From contig NZ_CP077087.1 of the NCBI RefSeq assembly GCF_014268495.2, positions 3,475,501-3,539,500 on the forward strand: a stretch of 64,000 nucleotides of DNA, given 5' to 3'. Under the pieces are notes generated by a model that saw only the letters and a list, made by a program, of their open reading frames with translations, was not told where the DNA came from and searched no databases. Numbering within the stretch: the first letter of the stretch is position 1; each line of letters starts with the position of its first letter. A program made the position numbers and the translations under genes. Shown here piece by piece: positions 1 through 7,932 of this stretch. This DNA comes from Pseudomonas monsensis. GTDB lineage: Bacteria > Pseudomonadota > Gammaproteobacteria > Pseudomonadales > Pseudomonadaceae.

Positions 1-595
1 GCTGAAAAACAAAGTCCTCGTAAAGCTGTGTCTTGGCGAAGTCTGGCAGCTGCTGTTCATCGACCAGCCCACGCCACACCACATACCCCGAGTAGGCAGG
101 CGCCGCACCGGGCAGCACCACGCTGCGCACGCTCGACCCCGCGCCATCAGCGCCAATCAGCAAGTCGCCCTCGGCAGCGCTGCCATCGGCAAACATCGCC
201 GTGACGCGGTGTTCATTCTGCGTCAGATCGACCAACGTCTTGCCACGGTGATAATGCTCGGCAGGAAATGCAGACAATAATGAGCTGTACAGGGCGTTCC
301 AGGACGTCTGGGTTTGCGGCATCGGCTCTTTATGCACGACGCTGCCTGCCCGATCCAGATAAAGCCGATCATGGGAGCGGACGCCGAGCGCCCCGGCAGG
401 ATGAATGCCCGCATAACGAAAATGGTGCAGGACATCCGCTTGCAGAACGATGCCTCCGCCGCGGCTATCCAGCGCGGCGGGAGATCGCTCGTAAATATCG
501 ACCTGCCAACCGATCGCGCGCAATGCCGTGGCGGCGAACAGCCCTCCCAGAGAACCACCAATGACCAAGGCCTTCGAAACGCCTGAACTCTTCAT
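1..595 (-). CDS. FAD-dependent monooxygenase, partial (C-terminus beyond the window)
   Basis: Reading leftwards from an ATG at 595, the frame stays open to base 1, giving about 198 N-terminal residues. It opens with a Rossmann FAD-binding signature, GGSLGGLFAATAL, followed by an acidic end to strand 2 (YERSP). Further on it has GDLLIGADGAGSSVR, the DG motif of group A flavoprotein hydroxylases. The GGSLGG opening and the RGGGIVLQ segment resemble the 2,6-dihydroxypyridine 3-monooxygenase type rather than the phenol or salicylate types; that subfamily call is inference. Enzymes of this class use NAD(P)H and O2 to hydroxylate aromatic or heteroaromatic rings in the cytoplasm. The gene follows the Old Yellow Enzyme gene on the same strand after about 50 bp and probably shares its transcript. 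The substrate-binding half is missing from the window, so the substrate cannot be judged. Confidence 0.85.
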   Translation of the reverse strand, partial: MKSSGVSKALVIGGSLGGLFAATALRAIGWQVDIYERSPAALDSRGGGIVLQADVLHHFRYAGIHPAGALGVRSHDRLYLDRAGSVVHKEPMPQTQTSWNALYSSLLSAFPAEHYHRGKTLVDLTQNEHRVTAMFADGSAAEGDLLIGADGAGSSVRSVVLPGAAPAYSGYVVWRGLVDEQQLPDFAKTQLYEDFVFQ

Positions 596-645
596 AGCTT
601 TCTCCTCGTTGCCGGGTGATTCCCCAGACTCCGTTGAGCGATGGC

Positions 646-1758
646 TCATGCCAACACCGGATAGTCGATGTAGCCCTTGGCGTCGCCGCCAAAAAAGCTG
701 TTGCCGTCGGCAACGTTGAGTGGCTTGCGACCGCGCAAGCGCGTGGGCAAGTCAGGGTTGGCAATAAACGGACGACCAAACGCGATGATGTCCGCACGGC
801 CCTGCGCAATGGCCTGCTCGGCCGTTTCGCCGCTGTAGCCTCCGGCCAACATCAGAACGCCGTGAAACTGCGCGCGCAGTTGCTTGATGATCGCATCCCA
901 GCGTGGATCATTACTTTCATCGAGCACGGTGCCGACCATCATCGGTTCAACCAGGTGCAGGTAAGCCAGATCCCAGTGATTGAGCCGGGATGCGATGTAG
1001 CCGAAGGTTTGCTCCGGGGTGTCATCGCCCATTCCCATGAAACGTCCCATCGGTGTCAGGCGAACGGCAACCCGCTCGGCACCGATTTGCGCAGTCACGG
1101 CATCGACGACTTCAAGCAGCAAGCGTGCACGGTTTTCGATGCTTCCACCGTAGCGGTCACTGCGCTGATTGCTGGCACTGTTAATGAACTGGTCGAGCAG
1201 GTAGCCATTGCCCGCGTGAATTTCCACGCCATCCATACCGGCGAGCATCGCGTTACGGGCGGCGGCGCGGAAGTCGGCGATGATTGCTTCGATGCCTGGA
1301 ATGTCCAGCGCTTGCGGGACAGGCACATCGCCCCAGACGCCCTCGCCCCGTTCGTTCAAGATAAAAGTCTTGCCGGGCACCGGCTGCGCGGTCGGCGCCA
1401 CCGGCAAGCCGCCGTTGGGCTGGAACACCGGGTGCGACACTCGGCCCACATGCCACAGTTGCAGGAAAATGCGCCCGCCTTCTGCGTGTACGGCCTCGCT
1501 GACAGCCTTCCAGCCTTCAATCTGCTCGTCGCTATGGATGCCGGGCGTCCAGGCGTAACCCTGGCCCTGCTGCGAAATCTGGGTCGCCTCGGTAATGATC
1601 AAAGCGGCACTGGCACGCTGACGGTAATACTCGACGTTCATTGATGTGGGGACGTTGCCCGGTTGGCCCGCCCGCGAGCGAGTCAGTGGTGCCATGGCGA
1701 CGCGGTGCTTCAAGCTGAGTTGGCCGAGCTTGATCGGGCTGAACAAGTGCTGAGTCAT
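646..1758 (-). CDS. Old Yellow Enzyme family alkene reductase (NemA-like)
   Basis: This 370-residue protein has full OYE length. It is an FMN-dependent TIM-barrel enzyme that reduces activated C=C bonds, nitro groups or maleimides with NAD(P)H in the cytoplasm. The catalytic substrate-binding pair is visible as H181 and N184 in IHAGNGYLLDQF, followed by the family signature SDRYGGSIENR. The N-terminal MAPLTRSRA and the C-terminal ADIIAFGRPFIANPDLP phosphate-binding loop are also present. It lies between a DsbA-like gene upstream and a flavin monooxygenase downstream on the same strand, a grouping common in detoxification or xenobiotic redox operons. A LysR-type operator candidate precedes the set. 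NemA-type N-ethylmaleimide reductase is the closest recognisable relative; the physiological substrate is not evident. Confidence 0.93.
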   Translation of the reverse strand: MTQHLFSPIKLGQLSLKHRVAMAPLTRSRAGQPGNVPTSMNVEYYRQRASAALIITEATQISQQGQGYAWTPGIHSDEQIEGWKAVSEAVHAEGGRIFLQLWHVGRVSHPVFQPNGGLPVAPTAQPVPGKTFILNERGEGVWGDVPVPQALDIPGIEAIIADFRAAARNAMLAGMDGVEIHAGNGYLLDQFINSASNQRSDRYGGSIENRARLLLEVVDAVTAQIGAERVAVRLTPMGRFMGMGDDTPEQTFGYIASRLNHWDLAYLHLVEPMMVGTVLDESNDPRWDAIIKQLRAQFHGVLMLAGGYSGETAEQAIAQGRADIIAFGRPFIANPDLPTRLRGRKPLNVADGNSFFGGDAKGYIDYPVLA

Positions 1759-1797
1759 GATGATATTTCCTGTATGGGGAGGGACTGAACAGACGCC

Positions 1798-2442
1798 TCA
1801 GGCGGCCTGGTTGCGTTCCAGTATCTGGATCATTATTTCGATGGGTTGGGCGCCGTTGATGACGTCATCGGCGATCTGCACAGTCGGCACCGAGCGCAGA
1901 CCGGACGCCTTGGATCGGCCTTCGAGTGCCAAGACTTGCGCTGTGCCTTCATCGGCCTTGAGGAAGTCGACAATGGCGCCTCTGTCCTGCCCGGTTTCGG
2001 CACAGATGTCAGCCAGCACCGTAAGGTCGCCGATGTCCCGCCCTGCGCCGAAATACGCCCTGAAAATGGCCCTGACCAGCGGGGACGCGTCCCTGCCCGC
2101 CTGTTGCTCGCGCCATACCAAGCGATGCGCGGCGAGCGTGTTGGGCGTTTTTTCGACGCGCTCATAATCGAACTCAAGGCCGACAGCCTTACCGGCGTGG
2201 GTGACCTGAGCGTCCAGCGCCTGGCTACGTGCCCAGCTGCCGAACTTGCCAGAGCGATAGGCTTTGCGATCCATGCCTTGAACAGGCATGTCCGGGTTCA
2301 ACTGATAAGGCAGGAAACGAATAGAGTGGCTGGTTGAAAACCCCGTGGCGGCCAGTGCGCGTTCGAGATTTTCCTCACCGATCCAGCACCATGGGCAGAT
2401 GAAGTCGTAAGTCACCTGAATCGTGGATGAGTGCATGCTCAT
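1798..2442 (-). CDS. DsbA family oxidoreductase (FrnE-like)
   Basis: The protein is 214 residues from the ATG at 2442, which I chose because GGAG lies about 8 bases upstream; longer in-frame starts have no ribosome site. A thioredoxin-fold CPWC motif sits at residues 16-19 (FICPWCWIGEENLERAL), followed by the all-alpha insertion of the DsbA/FrnE family and a cis-Pro segment in RSVPTVQIAD near the C-terminus. There is no signal peptide, so this is a cytoplasmic FrnE-type thiol oxidoreductase or a 2-hydroxychromene-2-carboxylate isomerase-like protein, not a periplasmic DsbA. It is first in the minus-strand group that continues with the Old Yellow Enzyme and monooxygenase genes. Its promoter lies in the divergent interval 2443-2728. 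Confidence 0.9.
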   Translation of the reverse strand: MSMHSSTIQVTYDFICPWCWIGEENLERALAATGFSTSHSIRFLPYQLNPDMPVQGMDRKAYRSGKFGSWARSQALDAQVTHAGKAVGLEFDYERVEKTPNTLAAHRLVWREQQAGRDASPLVRAIFRAYFGAGRDIGDLTVLADICAETGQDRGAIVDFLKADEGTAQVLALEGRSKASGLRSVPTVQIADDVINGAQPIEIMIQILERNQAA

Positions 2443-2728
2443 GAGGGGCTCCGTGGTTGAATGTTGCACCCCCCCAAGGTAGGTGTCCGGGCGCCGCCAG
2501 AGAATCCACCTGTTGCACAACGTTGTTTTTCGCCAAACGCAACGCTGAGCCGATCACGCCTGATGCTGACATTGCGCCCGTTGCGTCTGGCGCAATGTAG
2601 CGTTGCGCCTGGCTGGGGTACTCCGTCACAACCGTCCTCTCTAAGCTCAGTCGATGAAAACCGCCGTACACCAAGGGCACGTCGCGGATTGAAACCACTG
2701 TCGTTTATTCAGCTCGAGAGGTAAGGCG
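2443..2728. promoter_or_regulatory. Divergent promoter interval between the redox group and the cytochrome/molybdoenzyme operon
   Basis: This 286-bp non-coding interval serves two divergent operons. It is rich in TTGCG/CGCAA words. A 13-bp inverted repeat with one mismatch pairs 2532-2544 (GCCAAACGCAACG) with 2579-2591 (CGTTGCGTCTGGC). Inside it lies the perfect palindrome annotated separately at 2569-2598. A further perfect 7-bp dyad, GGCGCAA-N7-TTGCGCC, runs from 2589 to 2609. I could not assign a convincing sigma-70 box on either side. Confidence 0.55.
2569..2598. promoter_or_regulatory. Perfect inverted repeat ACATTGCGCC-N10-GGCGCAATGT, candidate LysR operator
   Basis: Arms at 2569-2578 and 2589-2598 are exact 10-bp reverse complements around a 10-bp spacer, a geometry suited to a LysR-type dimer of dimers. 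The same 10-mer recurs upstream of the LysR gene at 6786-7703 (7737-7746) and next to the LysR gene at 45380-46345 (46363-46372). The sequence and coordinates are read directly; the binding role is inferred. Confidence 0.6.
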
Positions 2729-4003
2729 ATGAAGCGCAAGACGATCATCGGAGCCGTTCTGGCAATCGCCGTTGCGGGGGCGGGATTTGCGTTGTGGATG
2801 ATGTGGAGGCCGGAAATTGCCCCTGTCAGCCAAACCCTGAAGGCCGATCGCGAGACGCTCGACAGAGGCCGCCGAGTCGTCGAAGCGGGCGACTGTGCGG
2901 TCTGTCACACACGGCCTGGTGGCGCCTACATGGCTGGCGGTTTGCCGCTGGTCACGCCCTTCGGAACCCTCTTCACCACCAACATTACCCCGGACCCGCA
3001 ATCCGGTATCGGCCAATGGTCACTGGACGCCTTCGAGCGGGCCATGCGCGAAGGCATCGCGCGTGACGGCCACTTTCTCTATCCGGCCTTCCCCTACGTG
3101 CATTACCGGAAAATGAGCGATGCCGATATCGCCGACGCCTATGCCTACCTGATGAGCGTGGACCCGATCAAATACACCGCACCGGACAATCACATGGTGT
3201 TCCCCATGAACTTCCGGCCGCTGGTGTCTTTCTGGAACTTGCTGTTCCTGCATGGCCAACCGCTGGTGCCGGTTCCCGACCGTTCAGCACAATGGAACCG
3301 CGGACGCTATCTGGTCGAGGGGCCGGGGCACTGTTCATCCTGCCATTCGCCCCTGAATCTGATTGGCGGGGAGAAAGGCAGCGAATTGTTCAACGGCGGT
3401 GTCGTCGACGGCTGGACAGCCCCGGCCTTGCGCGGCATGAGCGAGGCGCACCACCCCTGGAATGAAGCACAACTGGTCGCCTATCTCACGGGGGAAGTCG
3501 CTGAGGGGCACGGCGCCGCAGCGGGTCCGATGTTGCCGGTCAGCCTGAGCATCGCCCGTTTGCCGGCGGAAGACGCCCATGCCATCGCGCAGTACATTCT
3601 TGATCTGAAGAAGACCTCGGCGGATGCCCCGTCAGCGGCCTGCACTTCTGCTGTCAAACCGAACGCCAAGGCGCTTGCGGGCGCAGCGTTGTTCGACGGC
3701 GCCTGCGCAGGTTGCCACGGCCGCGCCGCGCCGATGCGCGTCATCGAATCGCGGCCGGCACTGGCGACCACCTCGGCGGTGCTGGCTGATTCACCACGCA
3801 ATTTGATTCAGACCATCCTGCAGGGCATCCCGATGTCCAGCGCCGCTTCCAGCCACTACATGCCTGCCTTCGCCCATAGCCTGGACGACAGCCATGTGGC
3901 TGCACTTGCCGAGTACTTGCGCAACGAAAGTTGTGCCAACCGCCCCTGGACGGATCTCGACAAGACCATCAAAAGCATTCGGGCTCAGGAGCAGCAACCG
4001 TGA
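2729..4003 (+). CDS. Tri-haem cytochrome c, electron-transfer subunit of a periplasmic dehydrogenase
   Basis: The 424-residue protein starts with a short positive stretch and a hydrophobic helix (residues about 5-25), a signal anchor that places it in the periplasm on the inner membrane. Three c-type haem sites are visible: CAVCH at 56-60, CSSCH at 202-206 and CAGCH at 326-330. This is the layout of the cytochrome subunits of membrane alcohol, gluconate and aldehyde dehydrogenases, which pass electrons to ubiquinone or a terminal oxidase. The stop overlaps the GTG start of the 2Fe-2S subunit by 4 bases, and that gene in turn overlaps the molybdopterin subunit. The three form one translationally coupled complex of the IorAB plus cytochrome type. 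The gene begins after the operator-rich divergent interval. Confidence 0.93.
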   Translation: MKRKTIIGAVLAIAVAGAGFALWMMWRPEIAPVSQTLKADRETLDRGRRVVEAGDCAVCHTRPGGAYMAGGLPLVTPFGTLFTTNITPDPQSGIGQWSLDAFERAMREGIARDGHFLYPAFPYVHYRKMSDADIADAYAYLMSVDPIKYTAPDNHMVFPMNFRPLVSFWNLLFLHGQPLVPVPDRSAQWNRGRYLVEGPGHCSSCHSPLNLIGGEKGSELFNGGVVDGWTAPALRGMSEAHHPWNEAQLVAYLTGEVAEGHGAAAGPMLPVSLSIARLPAEDAHAIAQYILDLKKTSADAPSAACTSAVKPNAKALAGAALFDGACAGCHGRAAPMRVIESRPALATTSAVLADSPRNLIQTILQGIPMSSAASSHYMPAFAHSLDDSHVAALAEYLRNESCANRPWTDLDKTIKSIRAQEQQP

Positions 4004-4464
4004 TCACACTCGACATCAACGGCAAGACGCACCAACTGGATATCGCAGACGACATGCCCCTGCTCTATGCCTTGCGCAACCAGGTAGGGCTCAACGGTGC
4101 GAAATACGGCTGTGGCCTGGGTCAGTGCGGCGCCTGCACCGTGCTGGTCAACGACAAACCGGTCTTTTCCTGCCTGACGCCTTGCGGTGCGCTGGCGGGC
4201 AAATCGGTACGCACCGTCGAGAGCCTGGGCAGCATCGACCAGCCGGGGCCACTGCAGAAAGCCTTTATCAATGAACAAGCCGCCCAGTGTGGTTATTGCA
4301 TCGCCGGAATGATCGTTCGGGCGCAGGCGCTATTGGAAAGCAACCCTCATCCAGACGATGACACGATCCGCCGCCACATGGCGCCCAACTTGTGCCGCTG
4401 CGGCACCCATGTGCGGATCTTCGCCGCGATCAAGGCGGTCGTCGCGCAGGGAGGCAAGGTATGA
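4000..4464 (+). CDS. (2Fe-2S)-binding small subunit of a xanthine dehydrogenase-family enzyme (IorA-like)
   Basis: The start is the GTG at 4000, which overlaps the cytochrome stop (GTGA) and gives 154 residues, the usual size of these subunits. The N-terminal plant-type ferredoxin cluster is formed by cysteines 38, 43, 46 and 58 (CGLGQCGAC). The C-terminal cluster is formed by C97, C100, C132 and C134 (CGYC and CRC), which is complete for a two-cluster small subunit. It carries electrons from the molybdenum site to the tri-haem cytochrome. Isoquinoline 1-oxidoreductase and the periplasmic aldehyde oxidoreductases use the same subunit. It has no signal of its own and presumably crosses the membrane with the Tat-exported large subunit. 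Confidence 0.95.
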   Translation: MITLDINGKTHQLDIADDMPLLYALRNQVGLNGAKYGCGLGQCGACTVLVNDKPVFSCLTPCGALAGKSVRTVESLGSIDQPGPLQKAFINEQAAQCGYCIAGMIVRAQALLESNPHPDDDTIRRHMAPNLCRCGTHVRIFAAIKAVVAQGGKV

Positions 4465-6716
4465 AACAGCGCGCACAAAACGTCAATCTGAGCCGCCGCG
4501 CCTTTGTGATAAACGGCACACTGATGATGGGGTTCGCGATACTTCCGGGCATTCCCCGCGCCTTCGCCGACACCGAGGTGGACACTTTGGGCACGGCAAT
4601 CCTGGCGCCGGATCTGCCCGGCAGCCTGCGCGCCACGCCCTATCTGGACGCCTGGATCCGCATCGACGAAAAAAATGGCATCACCGTCTACACCGGCAAA
4701 GTGGAGCTGGGCACCGGTGTTAAAACGGCGCTCCTGCAGATCGCCGCCGAACGCCTGGAAGTGCCGCCGGCACTCATCCGTTTTCTCACGGCCGACACCG
4801 CGTTGACGCCCAACGAAGGCTACACCGCCGGCAGCCATACGATCGTCGACAGCGGCACTGCGCTGTTCAACGCCGCGGCTCAGGTTCGGCAGTTGTTACT
4901 CGAATCCGCAGCACGGCAATGGCAGATCAGCGTCGACAGCCTGACCACGCGGGATGCGGTGATCCACGGTGCGCAAGGTCGCAGCATGACTTACGCGCAG
5001 GCAGTGGCCGGGGTACAACTGCATCGTTTCGCTTCAGCCAGTTCCCCGCTCAAGCCCGCCGACCGCTTCACTCTGATCGGCCAGTCGTTGCCGCGCCTGG
5101 ACATTCCAGCCAAGGTCAGCGGCGGTGCGGCCTATGTGCAGGACATGCGCCTGCCCGACATGTTGCACGCGCGGGTGATACGACCGCCCCGGCGCGGCAG
5201 TCAGTTGCTGGACATTGACGAAGCTGCCCTCACGAAGCTTCCCGGCGTGGTGAAACTGATCCGCAACGGCAGCTACCTCGCCGTGGTCGCCAGCGATGAG
5301 TGGCTGGCGATCAAAGCGATGCGCGAAGGCTATGCCGCCGCCCGCTGGACTGAAGGTAATCCCCTGCCCGACTCGGCGCACATTCATCAACTGCTCACCC
5401 AATTGCCTGCCCGTCGCTACCCGGTGAGTGCCAAGGGCAGCCTCGCGCAACCGGGGCCGCACACCTACAAAGCGCGGGTCACCAAGCAATACCTGATGCA
5501 CGGTTCCATCGGGCCATCCTGCGCAGTGGCCTGGTTCAGGGACGGCACACTGACCGTGTGGACCCACTCTCAAGGTGTCTACCCGTTGCGTGCGGGTATC
5601 GCCGAAATGCTGGGACTGCCGGTGACACAAGTCCGCTGTATCCACGCCGAAGGTTCCGGTTGCTATGGCCACAATGGCGCCGATGACGCCGCCGCCGACG
5701 CGGCACTGATCGCCATGGCGCTGCCGGGCAAACCGATTCGGCTGCAATGGATGCGCGAGCAGGAAAACCTCTGGGAACCCTACAGCTCCGCCATGCTGGT
5801 TGAGGTGCAGGCGGAACTGGATGAGGGCAAGCAGCTGCGTGACTGGAAATACGAACTCTGGAGTACCCCGCACAACGAACGTATCGTCAATGCCGGGCGC
5901 CTGCTGCCGGCGTGGCTGTTGGCCAAGCCCTTCACGCCGGCACCTTCCGTGCCGATCGCCCAGCCCGAGGGGGACGGCGACCGTAATGCCGTTCCGTTGT
6001 ATGAGATCCCCAACCTCAAGGTCGATCTGAACTTTGTGCTGAGCATGCCATTCAGGACCTCGGCCATGCGTTCGCTCGGTGCCCATATCAACGTGTTCGC
6101 GATCGAAAGTACTGTCGACGAACTGGCGGCGCGGGCCAGCGTCGACCCGGTGCAGTTTCGCCTGAACCACTTGAGCGATCCGCGCGCGCGGGCGGTGGTG
6201 GAGCGTGTGGCCGCTGAGTTCCGCTGGCCGCAAAAAGCCACAGGACCGGGCAGCGGCATCGGCTTCGCCTTTGCCCGTTACAAAAACATCATGGGCTATT
6301 GCGCGATCGCTGTGCAGTTGCACATACAGCGCCAGACCGGGCAGGTGACGATTGATCGCGTAGTCGCCGCCGTCGACGTGGGGCAAATTGTCAGCCCGGA
6401 CGGACTGCTCAACCAGATCCAGGGCGGCATCGTGCAATCCGCCAGCTGGACGCTCTATGAACGAATCCTCTATGACGCCAGCGGCCTGCACAGCTTCGAC
6501 TGGAGCGGCTACCCGATCATGCGTTTTCCGGATTTGCCGCAACAGGTCGAGGTGCACATGCTTGATCAGCCGGGGCAACCCTTTCTTGGGGCGGCGGAAA
6601 TCGTCCAGGGTCCCATGGCCGCAGCACTGGGCAACGCCATCAGTGATGCAACCGGCAAGCGCTTGCTGGACCTGCCACTGGCGCGGCGTGGCTGGCAGGA
6701 TGCACTGGGATCATGA
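4461..6716 (+). CDS. Molybdopterin-binding large subunit, xanthine dehydrogenase family (IorB-like), Tat-exported
   Basis: The 751-residue subunit starts at the ATG at 4461, which overlaps the previous stop (ATGA) and follows a GGGAGG ribosome site. The N-terminus carries a twin-arginine signal (SRRAFVING, R12-R13) and a hydrophobic stretch ending in PRAFADT. Molybdopterin-family segments include VYTGKVELGTGVKTA, EGSGCYGHNGADDAAADAA and the C-terminal FLGAAEIVQGPMAAALGNAI, which holds the conserved glutamate of the active site. It should hydroxylate an aldehyde or N-heterocycle in the periplasm and pass electrons through the small subunit to the cytochrome. The set lacks a separate FAD subunit, as is normal for this family. 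The substrate is unknown; the neighbouring hydroxylase and ene-reductase hint at aromatic or heteroaromatic compounds. Confidence 0.92.
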   Translation: MKQRAQNVNLSRRAFVINGTLMMGFAILPGIPRAFADTEVDTLGTAILAPDLPGSLRATPYLDAWIRIDEKNGITVYTGKVELGTGVKTALLQIAAERLEVPPALIRFLTADTALTPNEGYTAGSHTIVDSGTALFNAAAQVRQLLLESAARQWQISVDSLTTRDAVIHGAQGRSMTYAQAVAGVQLHRFASASSPLKPADRFTLIGQSLPRLDIPAKVSGGAAYVQDMRLPDMLHARVIRPPRRGSQLLDIDEAALTKLPGVVKLIRNGSYLAVVASDEWLAIKAMREGYAAARWTEGNPLPDSAHIHQLLTQLPARRYPVSAKGSLAQPGPHTYKARVTKQYLMHGSIGPSCAVAWFRDGTLTVWTHSQGVYPLRAGIAEMLGLPVTQVRCIHAEGSGCYGHNGADDAAADAALIAMALPGKPIRLQWMREQENLWEPYSSAMLVEVQAELDEGKQLRDWKYELWSTPHNERIVNAGRLLPAWLLAKPFTPAPSVPIAQPEGDGDRNAVPLYEIPNLKVDLNFVLSMPFRTSAMRSLGAHINVFAIESTVDELAARASVDPVQFRLNHLSDPRARAVVERVAAEFRWPQKATGPGSGIGFAFARYKNIMGYCAIAVQLHIQRQTGQVTIDRVVAAVDVGQIVSPDGLLNQIQGGIVQSASWTLYERILYDASGLHSFDWSGYPIMRFPDLPQQVEVHMLDQPGQPFLGAAEIVQGPMAAALGNAISDATGKRLLDLPLARRGWQDALGS

Positions 6717-6740
6717 CCGATGGGCCATCCGAATGGAAAA

Positions 6741-6770
6741 CGGGCGGTGAAGGATCACTTGCACCGCCCG
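6741..6770. terminator. Hairpin between convergent genes
   Basis: A perfect 9-bp inverted repeat, CGGGCGGTG / CACCGCCCG, with a 12-base loop lies between the end of the molybdopterin gene and the end of the convergent LysR gene. No T-run follows, so intrinsic termination is uncertain. Confidence 0.45.
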
Positions 6771-6785
6771 GCGACCACGAGACGA

Positions 6786-7703
6786 TCAGCGCACGACCAG
6801 GCCTTCAGGCCCGAGCAACTCGCTGACGAAATCAATAAATGCATTAACGCGTTTGGAACCACGGTGATTGGGAAGGTACAGGGCGGAAATCGCTGAACTG
6901 GCATCGTTCGGATTGATCACAAATGACTCGAACAATGACGTCAGATCACCACGACCGATATCGTCGTCGACCAGCCAGTCAGGTAACAGCGCCACTCCGC
7001 CGCCTGCCAGCGCCACCTCGCGCAACACCTCGGCATTATTGCTTTTGAAGTGGCCCTCAATCAGTACCCGCGTCGCCTCACCGTCCTTCAAGAACGTCCA
7101 GACCTGTTGCTTTGGGCCATAACTGAAGCGCAGGCACTCGTGCTGCACGAGGTCCATGGGATGCTTCGGATAACCCCGCGTATTCAGATACTCCGCGCTG
7201 GCCACCACCCGGCGTCGAAAATGACCGAGGGGACGACTGACAACACCGTCCATGGCGGCTGCCGATCCCAACCGGATCGCCAGATCGACGCGTTCCCCCA
7301 GCAATTCAACGATGTCATCAGAGAGCGTCATGTCCAGCACGAGTTGCGGGTAACGCTTCAACAGCGAAGCGATATGAGGCGCAATCAGACGGCGGCCCAG
7401 CGCGACGGGCACGGAAATACGCAGATGCCCTGCCGGCAGCTCCCCGCGATCAGTGACCGACGCATCCGCCTCGGCGACAGCGTTGAGCACCTCCCGCGCT
7501 TTCAAGTAGTAGGCGGCGCCGGCATCGGATAACGAGATTTGCCGCGTGGACCGATTCAGCAGGACCGCACCCAGTTCCGCCTCGAGTGCATCGATCATCC
7601 GCGTCACCGACGATGTCGCCAGCCCCAGTTGTCGAGCGGCAGACGAAAAGCCCTTTGAATCCACCGCCTGGACGAACATCTTCAATGCGAGCAACTTGTC
7701 CAT
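6786..7703 (-). CDS. LysR family transcriptional regulator
   Basis: At 305 residues this has the standard LTTR length. The N-terminal winged helix-turn-helix is clear (MDKLLALKMFVQAVDSKGFS, then AARQLGLATSSVTRMIDALE), followed by the periplasmic-binding-fold effector domain. It belongs to the AaeR/DsdC-like branch common in Pseudomonas, which often controls neighbouring oxidoreductases. It ends convergent with the dehydrogenase operon and its start faces nspC. A copy of ACATTGCGCC lies at 7737-7746, about 30 bp before its start, and two copies form the perfect palindrome in the divergent promoter at 2569-2598. It is therefore the best candidate regulator of both redox operons and of itself. 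The effector is unknown. Confidence 0.93.
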   Translation of the reverse strand: MDKLLALKMFVQAVDSKGFSSAARQLGLATSSVTRMIDALEAELGAVLLNRSTRQISLSDAGAAYYLKAREVLNAVAEADASVTDRGELPAGHLRISVPVALGRRLIAPHIASLLKRYPQLVLDMTLSDDIVELLGERVDLAIRLGSAAAMDGVVSRPLGHFRRRVVASAEYLNTRGYPKHPMDLVQHECLRFSYGPKQQVWTFLKDGEATRVLIEGHFKSNNAEVLREVALAGGGVALLPDWLVDDDIGRGDLTSLFESFVINPNDASSAISALYLPNHRGSKRVNAFIDFVSELLGPEGLVVR

Positions 7704-7932
7704 GACACTCCCTGCTTCAGCCGTGATTCATGTTGAACATTGCGCCCATGCACGCCCGACGAGATACCACGACCAGACGACCAAAGCGACCCGTGGCATT
7801 GCACTTCCCGGCGCGTGCCGAGCAAAATCGGGCGGATTAAATCAGTGCACCATGCGCTCTGCTCTTTCGATATGTGGTCAGTCCGGGCACAATGCGCATC
7901 CTTTTTTGGCTGGCCTTGCCGGAGGCCTCGAA
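7704..7932. promoter_or_regulatory. Divergent interval between the LysR gene and nspC, with a LysR operator half-site
   Basis: This 229-bp interval holds TGTTGAACATTGCGCCC at 7731-7747. On the minus strand, GGCGCAATGTTCAACA is identical over 16 bases to plus-strand 46363-46378 beside the second LysR gene. The second arm seen at 2589-2598 is not conserved here, so this is a half-site, possibly autoregulatory. A ribosome site (GGAGG, 7921-7925) precedes nspC. I see nothing else of note. Confidence 0.5.

Noticed and set aside
5034..6578. Minus-strand frame of 514 codons opposite the molybdopterin subunit
   Set aside because: No domain or ribosome site; the plus strand is clearly coding.
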